This document shows positions 45,318 through 55,793 of a stretch of 64,000 nt of DNA, one piece after another. The notes under the pieces are model-generated. The model was not told where the DNA came from. It saw only the letters and a list, made by a program, of their open reading frames with translations, and did no database searches. Made by a program: the position numbers and the translations under genes. The DNA comes from Valencia hispanica (taxonomy: Eukaryota > Chordata > Actinopteri > Cyprinodontiformes > Valenciidae). Each line of letters opens with the position of its first letter. The stretch's first letter is position 1. The DNA is taken from the NCBI GenBank assembly GCA_963556495.2, contig OY747705.1:30373001-30437000 (forward strand). The letters are read 5' to 3'.

Positions 45318-45458
45318 GTCTGGTTTATTTAAAAGTATCTCGAATCTGAGATTGGTGCCCCGATGATCTTTAGTAAACAGATTAAACTCGAACATCATCA
45401 ATAATTATATTAATACTAATGTATTGATTATAATTATTGATGCTCCGATAAACCAGAC
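45318..45458. repeat. Nested inverted repeat
   Basis: Outer arms GTCTGGTTTAT (45318-45328) and ATAAACCAGAC (45448-45458). Inner arms CATCAATAATTATA (45396-45409) and TATAATTATTGATG (45429-45442). It may be a small MITE or a decayed element with a hairpin. Confidence 0.8.
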
Positions 45459-45533
45459 AAATATTACTTATTTAAATTAATAATTACAACACAATGCCGG
45501 TACAATTTTGTCACAAATGTGTTTATACATGCA

Positions 45534-45810
45534 TAATAATAATAATGTTATTTATATAGCACCTTTCGCAATATAGATCACAAAATGCTGTACAGAGAAA
45601 AGGTAAGGTATGCAGAAAATAAAAATACCATAAAGCAATAAAAATACTAATGATAAGCCAGTTTAAAAAGATGAGTCTCAAGCTTTTTCCTGAAGAGCTA
45701 CTCGGAATCCATACAGTGCCACTGCAAGGGCTGAGTTTTCCAGAGTGTGTGTGCTATTACTGAAAAAGCTCTGTCTCCTTTGGTAAATCAAGAGTAGCAA
45801 TTTGATAAAA
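45534..45810 (-). mobile_element. LINE 3' end
   Basis: Starts with ATAATAATAATAATG then TTATTTATATAGCACCTTTC, the reverse of a fish LINE 3' UTR with an ATT tail. It continues into a C-terminal ORF2 remnant (ATGAGTCTCAAGC... CTGAGTTTTCCAGAG). Confidence 0.65.
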
Positions 45811-46110
45811 AGAGTTTCAAAAAGTCATGCCACAAACTGTTACATTGCCTAAATGATCAGAAAAAAAACTGCGGGGAAAAACATGTATGAAAATGGCCAA
45901 AATGTTATGTCAAGGTTTTAATTAATCCCGGTGCAAGCAACAACTAAGAATTCAGCACATAGGATTAAAACAGTTTATTGTAATGTGTGGTTGGAGTTGA
46001 GATTTGTTTGGATTCCAAGGGTGGTTCCAGGACAGCACTGACGATGAGCAGTAAGTGGTTACGAAAGGTAAATAATGATCGGCAGTAGATAGAAGGTGGA
46101 GAGGGGTTCT

Positions 46111-46425
46111 TACAGTGGGGCAAAAAAAGTATGTGGCAGTCTCCGATTGTGCGAGATCATAGACACACTTCAACTGTGAGAGACAGAATGTAAGAAAAAA
46201 AAATCCTGGAAATAACATTACATGATTTTTTTAAAAGAATTTATTTGTATAATGGTGCAGAAAATAAGTATTTGAGCAATAAATAACAATTCCCCTCAAT
46301 TTGTAATGTCACCTTGATTGGCAGTGACAGAGGTCAAACATTTCCTGTAGTTTTTGCATACACTGTAGCTGGTATTTTGGCCCATTCTTCCATGCAGATT
46401 TTCTCTAGAGCTGTGATCAGGGGTG
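46111..46425 (-). mobile_element. Tc1-like transposon end
   Basis: Starts CAGTGGGGCAAAAAAAGTAT after TA, the typical terminal repeat of a fish Tc1-like family. It goes on through GAAAATAAGTATTTGAGCAA to TTCCATGCAGATTTTCTC. It breaks off in the transposase region; no right end found. Confidence 0.65.
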
Positions 46426-46995
46426 GGGGGGGTGTTGAAATTCAGCCCAAGAGCTTGGTTCGGAGAGGCCTTTTACTGGACCGCACAAAGGATGGAAGTA
46501 TAACAATAACTCTACCAAAATACTTGTATTGGTAGTATAACAGCATAATAACGTTATGCAACCAATTATATTAACATGTTTAACATGATAATAATAATAA
46601 TAATAGTTTTTATGTTGTAATGACCAGAAGTGGGTACTTACATTTACTCTGTAAGCCTTCTTGAGTAGTTTTACTTAAGTAAAAGTAATTAGAAAGTATC
46701 CCTACTCTTACTTGAGTAAAACGTCTGGTTTTTCAACCTACTGTGACAAAATTTCACTGAATCAAAACATGCACGTTTAACCAAAAATTTACCAGACAAG
46801 GACATAAACCTAGAGTTTATGTTAAAGTGAGACCTCTTGTCTGTACTCGAGCTTTGTTGTTCTAATGTTATTTTTTAGTTTCTGAGCTTTGAAGATGAAC
46901 TGAATATACGTTAAAGGAGGGGTGGCAAGTTCTTCTTATGCAGAAAGAGCAATTCTGAGGTCCAGTACATCAATAGTTAGTTTAGTTTAGTTTAG
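46426..46995. other. No gene; hAT-like low-complexity segment
   Basis: Contains TTTTACTTAAGTAAAAGTAA (46669-46688), an AT-rich palindromic stretch often seen in non-autonomous fish transposons, and a (TTTAG)n tract at about 46978-47000. Confidence 0.4.
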
Positions 46996-47299
46996 TTTTT
47001 GACGAAAATGCAGCTTTTTGAAAACGGCTTCCAGAGTGGAGAGTTCTGTAAACCCTGGGTGATTCATTGTCATGTAAACGCAAACCGGAGACTTTTGAAA
47101 ACGATGACGTCACTGTCAGCCGCCTACAGCCATGTTGGACTTGCACACTCTGCCTTTCTACAGAAAAACAACAACTATGGTGGATCCAGGTATGTTGTTA
47201 CTGCTGATGCAGCTTCTGAAGTTATTTGGTCGCTGTAAATAAAACTTAAAGATCATCAGGCTTCCATGCGATCGCCAACGGAAATCCATACAGTACGTG

Positions 47300-48628
47300 C
47301 GTCAAATAATCAATGCGCCTTTATTTAAGTGAAGGAGAACTACAAGAAGTTTATGGACAAGACCCGGGAGAACTAGTCGCTGGTGGGACAATTTTGAAAG
47401 TGGCCTTGTTGATGAGCAGGCTTGGAGGGAAAATTTCAGAATGTCGAGAAAGTCCCTGCTGGCTCTTGCCGAGCAACTTCGTCCCTACATAGAGGGGCAA
47501 TTGACGAACATGCGGTCACCAGTGGAAGTTTTAAAAAATGTTGCTTGCACCTTATACTATCTTGGCGACAAAGGGAGACTACGGAAGACCGCAAATGCGA
47601 TCGGTTTTTCTAAGCCGACTGTGTTGCTAGTTGTGCGGCAGACAATACCATGCCATCACTGTCCACCTTGGTCCAAAGTACATCAAGATGCCCTTCACTG
47701 AACCTGAGACAGAAATGCATGTGTCGGAATTTTTTCAGGTTTTTTGGAATTAAATTACATGTACTTTGTTGTTCCTGTTTGATCAGCTCAAACAGATTTC
47801 AACACCCACACATGTTTGGTGTGGATGTGTTTTGCATACGCCCTGTTTTCTAACCTTGCAAAGAAATAAAACTGCTTGGGGAGAGACAGCTCTTTGGAGA
47901 ACGCATCAGTCTTGGTGGGTGTATGTTCTTTCCATGCATGCATGAAATTTGACTCTTGTCTGTGACTAGTTTCTTCCTCCAAGGTTTTTTCTCTTTTATG
48001 TTGCAGAAATATTTCCAACAACTACCTCAACAGAAAAGGTAAACACTCTCTAAATATCCAAGCTGTGTGTGATTACAAATGTAGATTTATGGAAGTTGTC
48101 ATTAAATGGCCTGGAAGTGTACACGATGCACAAATTTCTGCTAATTCTAAAGTGAAAGCCTACCTGAAGATGGGCAAAATCCCCTCGCTGCGGAAACAGA
48201 TTGTGGATGATGAAGAGCCTATTCCTATTTTTCTATTAGGAGACCCTGCCTATCCTCTCCTTCTGTACCTAATGAAGGAGTACTTGAATGGTGGTTCTAC
48301 TGCTCAAGAGCAATACTTTGGACTGAGTTTATGTAGAGCTAGCATGGTCATTGAGTGCGCATTTGGACGACTTAAGCCCTTCTCATGCTTAAGGCGGCCA
48401 ATGGACATAAATCTCACTGATTTACCTTATGTAATTTATGCATGTTTTGTTTTGCATAACTACAGTGAGTGTATGAAAGAAAAGGTAATTGAGGGCCTTA
48501 TTGCAGAAACAGTGCACTGTGACCAAGAATGTCAGACCCCAACTCAGACTAACAACTACCTAATAGACTGCAATGACGGGGGTGGAAAGCTGGTCCGAAG
48601 AGTTGTTACAAAGTTTTTTGATCCATAG
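47300..48628 (+). pseudogene. Harbinger transposase (DDE), broken
   Basis: The N-terminal part (47300-47640) reads SRWWDNFESGLVDEQAWREN and RKTANAIGFSKPTVLLVVRQ, a helix-turn-helix region. It then shifts frame (about 47640-47655; ITVHLGPKYIKMPF in the next frame). The C-terminal part, 48065-48628, holds [14 protein letters not shown], then [17 protein letters not shown] (second catalytic Asp), then [13 protein letters not shown] (catalytic Glu), then [13 protein letters not shown]. These match HARBI1-like transposases. The segment with the first catalytic Asp (a DGTH-type motif) is not readable in 47740-48005, which may be an intron or a decayed stretch. The protein would cut and paste the element with the Myb partner. 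Confidence 0.85.
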
Positions 48629-48659
48629 GCTTGTAAAACCTTTTCCTCATGTGTTTGTT

Positions 48660-48790
48660 TAATTTGTGTATTTATTTTATTTTTATTCTATTTTATTTTT
48701 TATTTTTTTATTTTTTCATAAATCAACCACACAGTTATTTGTTGAATTGCCTTTTTTTTTCACCCCCCCACACACACACACACACACAGA
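48660..48790 (+). repeat. T/A-rich tract followed by (CA)n
   Basis: TTTTA-type low complexity (about 48660-48720), then CA repeats (about 48768-48788), between the two Harbinger genes. Confidence 0.85.
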
Positions 48791-49309
48791 CACGCACCCA
48801 CAAACACACAAGCTTTAAAGGCTGGTTAAGGCAGAGGTAGTAAAGTGTCAGGAACAAAAATGTAAACAATAGTGGAGACCATCATGACCCCAATTATATA
48901 TCAGTAATAAAACAAAAACAAAGGTTTAGTGCAAGCAACAGTGCAGACATTTAAAGTGAACAGTAGTCTATATTCAAAATTAAAAGTGTTCCTAGAACAG
49001 TTCAGTCTTGCTCCTCCATTGTGTCGTCCTGCAGCAACATGCGACGAAATGACTGTGCTGGAGCTGGGTTGGCTCCTTGCAGGGGGAGTAGAGGGGCCAG
49101 GCGTGCTATGCTGATTAATAGGTATGAAGCCCAATGGTCGATGTTGCATAGGGCTGGGTATATAGTGAGACCGTTGTGTGAAACCAGTCAGTGTTGTGTG
49201 AACGTCTGCATATGCACTACCATGTCCAAAAGGATATGGACTTGGATGGTGCTGTTGATAGATGAGGGTTTTCAACAGCGACAACCCCAACCCCTTATTG
49301 ATGGAGGTA

Positions 49310-49312
<3 letters not shown>

Positions 49313-49368
<56 letters not shown>
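49313..49368 (+). repeat. (AT)n microsatellite
   Basis: About 56 bases of AT repeats between the two Harbinger genes. Confidence 0.95.
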
Positions 49369-49375
<7 letters not shown>

Positions 49376-49426
49376 CATTATATTCGAAAACAAAAACACT
49401 TACTTGGAGCATGCTTCGTTGACTGT

Positions 49427-49930
49427 TCAACACGGAGGAGGGAGACAGTACTCTAGTACTCTAGAGCAGGAATCTTCAGTAGAGTCAAACAACATAGACG
49501 TGGTGGGGTTGATGGGAGATGCACTCTCCGAACTACCCACGTCATCTGTTTCCAGTCCATTTGTGATGTTCTTGGTAGCTGGCGAACCGCTCCATATGTC
49601 CTCGCACAGCTCAAAGTACAAAAGTACAACCCTGCCAGAGCCACTTCGCCTGCCTGCGTCCACCACCTTCCGATATTTTGACCGCACAGCTTTTAGCTTC
49701 CCTGTAACCTGGGCTTTTGTGATGACCTCGCCGTAGTGGGGGAACTCCCATGGTTGTTCTTGTGGATATTGCTTTAAGAAAACTTCATGAATATCCACAT
49801 ATTTAGTCAAGCATGATTCCCAGTCAATGTTGTCCAAATATTTCCCGGATTTATAGTCCCATGTTGAATTAAGCAGTAATTCCTCTTCTTCATCAGTCCA
49901 CACCACAGTTGTACACGCAGAGAACGCCAT
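49427..49930 (-). CDS. Harbinger Myb/SANT-like DNA-binding protein
   Basis: A 167-codon ORF with no internal stop. The N-terminal domain reads TVVWTDEEEELLLNSTWDYK and KLKAVRSKYRKVVDAGRRSG, a Trp-containing three-helix Myb/SANT (MADF-like) fold. A long loop with KQYPQEQPWEFPHY lies between helices. The tail is Ser/Thr-rich and acidic. In Harbinger elements this second protein binds the transposon ends and helps bring the transposase to the nucleus. It is convergent with the transposase. The C-terminal end (EYCLPPPC) may be extended by read-through, so the end is less certain. Confidence 0.75.
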   Translation of the reverse strand: MAFSACTTVVWTDEEEELLLNSTWDYKSGKYLDNIDWESCLTKYVDIHEVFLKQYPQEQPWEFPHYGEVITKAQVTGKLKAVRSKYRKVVDAGRRSGSGRVVLLYFELCEDIWSGSPATKNITNGLETDDVGSSESASPINPTTSMLFDSTEDSCSRVLEYCLPPPC

Positions 49931-50121
49931 TGTTAGTTATCATGAAATGTTTCTTTTCCGGGTTGTCAGGGGGAAACCTTGGAACACTGCATACACATGG
50001 CACACTGCCATCTAAAGCCCAGACATGTGTACTGCATCATTTTCCATTGCGCGCCCTGTCGTGCAAATGCATTGCATATTCAAACTAAAACGGCAACGTT
50101 GTCATGTAAACAGCCCCCCAG

Positions 50122-50285
50122 ACTCAAGACTCATCTGTTTGATGCATATAATTTATGATTTTGTTTTCACTGTTGTTTTTAATTGATCCTATCTATTCTA
50201 CTGTATTTTACTGTTTTTTTTATCTTGTGAAGCGACCTTGGGTGTCCTGAAAAGCACTATCAAATAAAATGTATTATTATTATGA
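50122..50285 (+). mobile_element. LINE 3' end
   Basis: Reads LKTHLFDAYNL, then a 3' UTR with GAAAAGCACTATCAAATAAAATG and an ATT tail. It starts exactly at the Harbinger right end, so the transposon may have inserted into this LINE copy. Confidence 0.6.
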
Positions 50286-50377
50286 TAAGCTAGAAATGTG
50301 ACCAAAATTGAAGAGACAGTTACAGACTTTTGGCAAACTGGCAAGCAACTTGGCGTCACCCAGGAGTGAATAGGGCA

Positions 50378-51093
50378 ATTCAGTTCAATTCAATTCAGTT
50401 TATTTATATAGTGCCAATTCACAACAGATGTCATCTCAAGGCACTTAACAAGAAGTCATTTCAATACATTTATACAAACATTCCAATCAGTTAAAAAGTT
50501 TCCTATTTAAGGAATCCCAGCAGATTGCGTCAGTCATTGGCGTGAGGTTGGGCCCCGTTGATGCAGACTTTCCAACCACAGCAATCCTTCAGCAATCCCT
50601 CATACTGAGCAAGCATGTAGCGACGGTGGAGAGGAAAAACTCCCCTTTAACAGGAAGAAACCTCCAACAGAACCAGGCTCAGTAGGAGCGGCCATCTGCC
50701 ACGACCGTCTGGGGGTTTGAGAAGACAGAGCAGAGACACAGAAGGAACAGAAGATCTGATGTAAGAGAACTTTCTATGTTACAGAAAGTAAAAGTTGATA
50801 ACAGGACACAGTTGATGTTCAGTTACTGGGAGGATCATCCCAGTCGATGCCCCCCGTCCAACAGGGCATTGCAGCCAAGCAGGATACCACACCAGGTATA
50901 TCTTCTATGGAGAGGAAAACACTGAGAGAACACAAAGTTAACAGTCGAAATAACAGAATGTACTGTAATACAACTGGAGAGTCGTAGGAGAAAAGGAAGT
51001 AGCAGAGTGAAGAAAATTGGTAAGTCTGTCCTCCAGCAGTCTAAGCCTATAGCAGCATAACTACAGAGATAGCTCAGGATGACCTAAGCCACT
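50378..51093 (-). other. LINE 3' UTR
   Basis: It starts (plus strand) TTCAGTTCAATTCAATTCAG then TTTATATAGTGCCAATTCAC. It ends with the ORF2 C-terminus. A frequent fish repeat 3' end. Confidence 0.75.
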
Positions 51094-51483
51094 CTAACTA
51101 TAAGCTTTATCAAAAAGGAAAGTTTTAAGCCTGACCTTAAAAGTAAACAGAGTGTCTGCCTCACGGACTAAAGCTGGGAGCTGGTTCCACAGGAGAGGAG
51201 CCTGATAACTAAAAGATCTGCCTCCCATTCTACTTTTAGAAATCCTAGAAACTACAAGTAAACCTGCAGTCTGAGAGCGAAGTGCTCTGTTAGGAACATA
51301 TGGAACAATTAGATCTCTGATGTATGATGGAGTTTGATTATTAAGGGCTTTGTATGTAAGAAGAAGGATCTTAAATTCTATTCTGGATGTAACAGGGAGC
51401 CAATGAAGGAAAGCTAAAACAGGAGAAATGTGATCTCTCTTTTTAATATTCATCAGAACTCTTGCTGCCGCATTTTGGATCAA
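51094..51483 (-). pseudogene. LINE ORF2 C-terminal region
   Basis: Reads MIQNAAARVLMNIKKRDHIS, then LHWLPVTSRIEFKILLLTYK, then LLWNQLPALVREADTLFTF. This is the C-terminal region of CR1/L2-type ORF2. An in-frame TGA (near 51511) separates it from the reverse transcriptase. Confidence 0.85.
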
Positions 51484-51516
51484 CTGAAGGCTTGTAATGG
51501 CATTTTGTGGACTACC

Positions 51517-52112
51517 TCATAGTAAAGAATTACAGTAGTCCAGCCTTGAGGTAACAAATGCATGGACTAGTTTCTCAGCATCACTCTTGGACAGGATGTT
51601 TCTAATTTTAGCAATATTCCGGAGGTGAAAGAAAGAAATCCAAGAAACCTGTTTAATATGGGATTTAAATGTCATGTCGTGGTCAAAAATAATGCCGAGG
51701 TTCTTTACGTTATTACTGGGGGCCAATTTAATGCCATCACGGTGAAGTGATTGACTAATCAGTTTCTGTTTAAGAACTTCGGGTCCAAAGACAGCAACTT
51801 CTGTTTTGTCAGAATTTAAAAGCAAAAAGTTTAGGGTCATCCATGTTTTTATGTCTTCCAGACATGCCTGTAATCTACCTAACTGACTGGGTTCATCAGG
51901 ATTTATGGATAAATATAGTTGTGTATCATCTGCATAGCTGTGGAAATTGATCCCATGCTGTCTAATGATTCTACCAATTGGGAGCATATATATGGTGAAC
52001 AGAATTGGTCCAAGCACAGAACCCTGTGGAACTCCACAAGTAACCCTTGAGAGTGAAGAAGATTTATCATTTAGATGAACAAACTGGAATCTATCAGACA
52101 AATATGATTTAA
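51517..52112 (-). pseudogene. LINE ORF2 reverse transcriptase, second part
   Basis: Contains GVPQGSVLGPILFTIYML (motif B), HSYADDTQLYLS (motif C, catalytic Asp pair) and FLLLNSDKTEVAVFG, up to SRLDYCNSLL. It begins right at the RTE insertion site; the preceding part is at 53334-53682 in the same frame. Confidence 0.88.
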
Positions 52113-52124
52113 ACCAGCCTAGTG
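52113..52124 (+). repeat. Target-site duplication, left copy
   Basis: ACCAGCCTAGTG, identical to 53322-53333, marks the RTE insertion into the L2-like LINE. Confidence 0.9.
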
Positions 52125-53321
52125 AAACACTGGACCAGCTCTACACCCTCAGCAGGGTCCTGGAGGGTGCGTGGGAGTTCGCCCAACCGGTCTACATGTG
52201 TTTTGTGGACTTGGAGAAGGCGTTCGACCGTGTCCCTCGGGGGGGCCTTTGGGGGGTGCTCTGGGAGTATGGGGTACCGGGCCCCTTGATACGGGCTGTT
52301 AGGTCCCTGTACGACCGGTGCCAGAGTTTGGTTCGCATTGCCGTCAGTAAGTCGGGTTTGTTTCCAGTGAGAGTTGGACTCCGCCAAGATTGCCCTTTGT
52401 CACCGATCCTGTTCCTAACTTTTATGGACAGGATCTCTAGGCGCAGCCAAGGCTTCGAGGGGATCCGTTTCGGTGGCCTCAGGATCGGTTCTCTGCTTTT
52501 TGCAGATGACGTGGTCCTGTTGGCTTCATCGGAACGTGATCTACAGCTTTCGCTGGAGCGTTTCACAGCCGAGTGTGAAGCGGCTGGGATGAGAATCAGC
52601 ACCTCCAAATCCGAGGCCATGGTCTTGAGCCGGAAAAGGGTGGGGTGCCTTCTCCGGGACGGGGATGGGGTCCTTCCCCAAGTGGAGGAGTTTAAGTATC
52701 TGGGGGTCTTGTTCACGAATGAGGGAAAAATGGAGCGGGAGATCGATAGACGGATTGGTGGGGCATCTGCAGTTATGCGGGCGCTCTACCGGTCTGTCGT
52801 GGTGAAGAGAGAGCTGAGCCAAAAGGCGAAGCTCTCGATTTACCGGTCGATCTACGTTCCTACCCTCATCTATGGTCACGAACTCTGGGTGGTGACCGAA
52901 AGAACGAGATCACGGATACAAGCGGCTGAAATTAGTTTCCTCCGCAGAGTGTCTGGGCTCTCCCTTAGAGATAGGGTGAGAAGCTCAGTCATCCGGAGGG
53001 GGCTCAGAGTAGAGCTGCTGCTTCTCCACATCGAGAGGAGTCAGTTGAGGTGGCTCGGGCATCTGGTCAGGATGCCTCCTGGACGCCTCCCTGGTGAGGT
53101 GTTTCAGGCACGTCTCACCGGGAGGAGGCCCAGGGGAAGGCCCAGGACACGCTGGAGGGACTATGTTTCTCGGCTGGCCTGGGAGGGCCTTGGGGTTCCT
53201 CCCGAGGAGCTGGAACAAGTGGCTGGGGAGAGGGAGGTCTGGGTCTCTTTGCTTAGGCTGCTGCTCCCGCGACCCGACCCCGGATAAGCGGAAGAAAATG
53301 GATGGATGGATGGATGGATGG
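52125..53321 (+). mobile_element. RTE-clade LINE (Rex3-like), 5'-truncated
   Basis: It begins inside reverse transcriptase and ends with a GATG/GGAT tail (about 53298-53321). It is flanked by a perfect 12-base duplication. Rex3 elements of fish are known for GATG tails. It is well preserved, hence probably young. Confidence 0.85.
52127..53287 (+). CDS. RTE-like LINE ORF2, C-terminal two thirds
   Basis: It is open from the truncation point to TAA 53285-53287 (about 386 codons) with no break. [13 protein letters not shown] carries the first catalytic Asp, [13 protein letters not shown] is motif B, and [13 protein letters not shown] motif C (FADD). Then comes [12 protein letters not shown], followed by [20 protein letters not shown]. 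The C-terminal part has [14 protein letters not shown], then [16 protein letters not shown], typical of RTE/Rex3-type and related ORFs in fish. The endonuclease is missing owing to 5' truncation. It would reverse-transcribe element RNA; as a truncated copy it has no start of its own. Confidence 0.85.
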   Translation, partial: TLDQLYTLSRVLEGAWEFAQPVYMCFVDLEKAFDRVPRGGLWGVLWEYGVPGPLIRAVRSLYDRCQSLVRIAVSKSGLFPVRVGLRQDCPLSPILFLTFMDRISRRSQGFEGIRFGGLRIGSLLFADDVVLLASSERDLQLSLERFTAECEAAGMRISTSKSEAMVLSRKRVGCLLRDGDGVLPQVEEFKYLGVLFTNEGKMEREIDRRIGGASAVMRALYRSVVVKRELSQKAKLSIYRSIYVPTLIYGHELWVVTERTRSRIQAAEISFLRRVSGLSLRDRVRSSVIRRGLRVELLLLHIERSQLRWLGHLVRMPPGRLPGEVFQARLTGRRPRGRPRTRWRDYVSRLAWEGLGVPPEELEQVAGEREVWVSLLRLLLPRPDPG

Positions 53322-53333
53322 ACCAGCCTAGTG
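53322..53333 (+). repeat. Target-site duplication, right copy
   Basis: ACCAGCCTAGTG, identical to 52113-52124. Confidence 0.9.
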
Positions 53334-53682
53334 CTGTTCCTTTGATCCCTGCAACATGTTCAAGCCTTTCTAAGAGAATATTATGATCGACTGTGTCAAA
53401 AGCAGCACTGAGATCTAACAAAACCACAACAGACACAAGTCCATTATCTGAGGCCATGAGAATATCATTAGTAACCTTCACCAGTGCTGTTTCAGTGCTA
53501 TGATGAGCTCTAAAACCTGACTGAAATTCTTCAAACAGGTCGTTACTGTTTAGATGCTCACAGACTTGATTAGCAACAATTTTCTCAAGGACTTTGGATA
53601 AGAAAGGAAGGTTAGATATAGGTCTGTAATTCAGTAAGTCATCTTGATCAAGGGAAGGTTTCTTGAGTAAAGGTTTAATCAC
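53334..53682 (-). pseudogene. LINE ORF2 reverse transcriptase, first part
   Basis: Reads [20 protein letters not shown], then [20 protein letters not shown], then [16 protein letters not shown], and [20 protein letters not shown] with the first catalytic Asp. It ends at the RTE insertion. An in-frame TGA near 53709 separates it from the endonuclease frame. Confidence 0.88.
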
Positions 53683-53709
53683 GGCTATTTTAAATTCCTG
53701 TGGTACGTA

Positions 53710-54888
53710 TCAGTTTAGTAAGGATAGATTCATCATCTCCAAAATGGGGCCAGGAACCAAATGGAACACTTCTTTAAATAATTTGGTTGGAATTGGGTCC
53801 AACATACAAGTTGAAGGTTTAGATGAGGCTAATATTTTTGATAATTCCGAAAGCTCGACTGAATCAAAACAGCCTAAGCACAACTGAGGTTCTACAGTTC
53901 TTTCCGATACTGCCTCATTTACTGAGGAAGAAGTAATCATGTTCGGGAGGATGCCAATGATTTTATTTTTAATAGAATTAATTTTATTTATGAAGAATCC
54001 CATAAAATCATCACTGCTAAGAGCTGGGGGAATAGTTGGCTCAACAAAACTATGACTCTGTATAAGTTTGGCAACTGTACTAAAAAGAATCCTAGGATTG
54101 TTTTTATTCGCCTCTATTAATGATGAAAAATATGCTGTTCTAGCTTGTCGAAGGTTTTTTTTATACAGCAGTAGACTGTTATTCCAGGTTAAATAGGAAT
54201 CCTCTAGGTGTGTAGAGCGCCATTTCCTCTCCAACTTCCTAGTATTCTGCTTTAAAGTACGCAACTCTGCGTTGAACCAAGGAGTCAGCCTCCTATGGCT
54301 AGCCACTTTCTCTTTTAAGGGGGCTACACTATCTAATGCCAGACGCAATGAGGACGTAACGCTGTGAACCAGACCATCAATTTCTGAAGGGTTAGAGATA
54401 GAATGGCTGCCATCCACAGAGTAAAGGCCTGGTGGATGATACAAAACCACAAACAAAAATGGTCTTAATGTTTTGCAACTTGGATGAGGAAAATTAAGGG
54501 TTAGATGTTCAAAAGAACTGTAGCTATCAATTGGTCTGGGACTAATTAGTAAATCAGAACGAAAAATGGTTGCAACTCCTCCTCCTCGCCCAGTATTTCT
54601 AGGAATGTGAAAATTTAAATGACTGGAAGGAGTTGACTCATTTATACTTACATAATCCTCCTGCTGCAACCAGGTTTCTGTGAGACAAAGGAAATCAATG
54701 TGATTATCACAAATCAAGTCATTTACTAACAAAGTCTTTGAGGAGAGAGATCTTATGTTTAATAAACCACATTTAATAGATTTATTTTTCTGTTCAGTCA
54801 AAGTTGTATTTATTTTTATGAGATTTCCATAATTTGCTTTTGTTGGCTTAACTTTTAATCCATTTAATTTTGGCCGTGGGTAAGACAC
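53710..54888 (-). pseudogene. LINE ORF2 endonuclease and linker
   Basis: Reads [20 protein letters not shown], then [10 protein letters not shown] (catalytic Glu) and [10 protein letters not shown], then VVLYHPPG. After this the GDFN-type motif and the final Asp-His motif expected for an APE endonuclease are absent, so an internal deletion removed the C-terminal half. The linker to reverse transcriptase ([20 protein letters not shown], and [18 protein letters not shown]) is retained. Ends at an in-frame TGA. Confidence 0.85.
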
Positions 54889-54960
54889 TGTTTCTATAGG
54901 GTAATGGGTGGGTAACAGTACAGAAACAGCAGAGAGGTGGGTTAAACTACGACTCTGCTT

Positions 54961-55699
54961 CCTGGTCTGGACCCTGGGTTGTCAGTGTTTTGCATTGGGA
55001 CTGAGCAAAAATTCAGAGCAGGACAGCTGGATTCTGACCTATATTCGTAAAGTCCTATCTCATAAATGATGTGACGTAGAAACATGAGCCTCGTGCCAAT
55101 ATAACTTCAGACCTTCCTAATGCTCATGATTCAACAACTTTTTTGATATCTGTTACAATTGCTCCATAAGTTTTATTTGTTTCAGTGTAACAAATCTGCT
55201 CTTCGCTGAAACGGTTTAGATTAAAAAAGGGAAAAATAATGCTAATTTTTACAAAGTCACTGCTCCAAGACAGATTGAGGAACACACCCGAAACAAACCA
55301 GGATTATTCATCAAAGCCTGCTGATACGTACAGTGAAAGAATCATTTCGATAGCCGTTATATTTTCCGAGTAAGAGGACATAGTTCAGAACCAAGGAAAG
55401 ACACATTTATCTTTCCATGAAATTTATCAACATATTCGACAACAATTTACGCCTGTAATATTATATTTATAGAAATTGAGTGGTTTGAGAGCATTCCCCT
55501 ATGTGTTCGGATAAAATGGTAGGGTTGGTACGGCTGATAAATTAGAGACACAAGAGACATGCTGCACTCAGGCTGTGTCTTCCAGCTACAGTCATTCTAG
55601 AATTACGCTGCTCTGGGTGGCTGCATGTTGGAGTGGCTCTGTTGGCCACATATAAAATTTTGGTTTTTGTACATTGGTTCCTCTTTTTTCTTAAAGAAG
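54961..55699. other. No recognised feature
   Basis: AT-rich spacer between two LINEs; it may include the 5' UTR of either. Confidence 0.4.
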
Positions 55700-55793
55700 A
55701 TAGCATTTTTTTTACCTGTATATTTTCTAGTTTTTGGTGCTGTGACGCTGGAAGGATTTTTGCTGTAAATGTTTCCCTTTTTGACAATTTGTT

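Larger units (their letters stand above)
46996..50121 (+). mobile_element. PIF/Harbinger transposon, two genes
   Basis: Carries a transposase on plus (47300-48628) and a Myb/SANT-type ORF on minus (49427-49930), the two-gene layout of Harbinger elements. The right end is clear: reversed it reads GGGGGGCTGTTTACATGACA (50121 inward). At the left the subterminal GACGAAAATGCAGCTTTTTG is present, but the outermost bases are replaced by TTTAG repeats. The element is therefore end-defective. Confidence 0.8.
50378..54960 (-). mobile_element. CR1/L2-like LINE, nearly full ORF2, interrupted
   Basis: On minus the order is endonuclease (53710-54888), reverse transcriptase start (53334-53682), an RTE insertion (52125-53321), reverse transcriptase end (51517-52112), C-terminus (51094-51483), and a 3' UTR with an ATTGA-type tail (50378-51093). 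All pieces are in one frame, separated by two in-frame TGA stops and the insertion. The 5' limit is approximate. Confidence 0.85.

Noticed and set aside
53161..53330. Extension of the L2-like LINE frame into the RTE insertion
   Set aside because: The frame runs on by chance into inserted sequence; the 12-base duplication marks the true boundary.
51484..53710. TGA codons read as selenocysteine in the LINE ORF2
   Set aside because: Positions are not conserved cysteines and the copy also has deletions; ordinary stop mutations are simpler.
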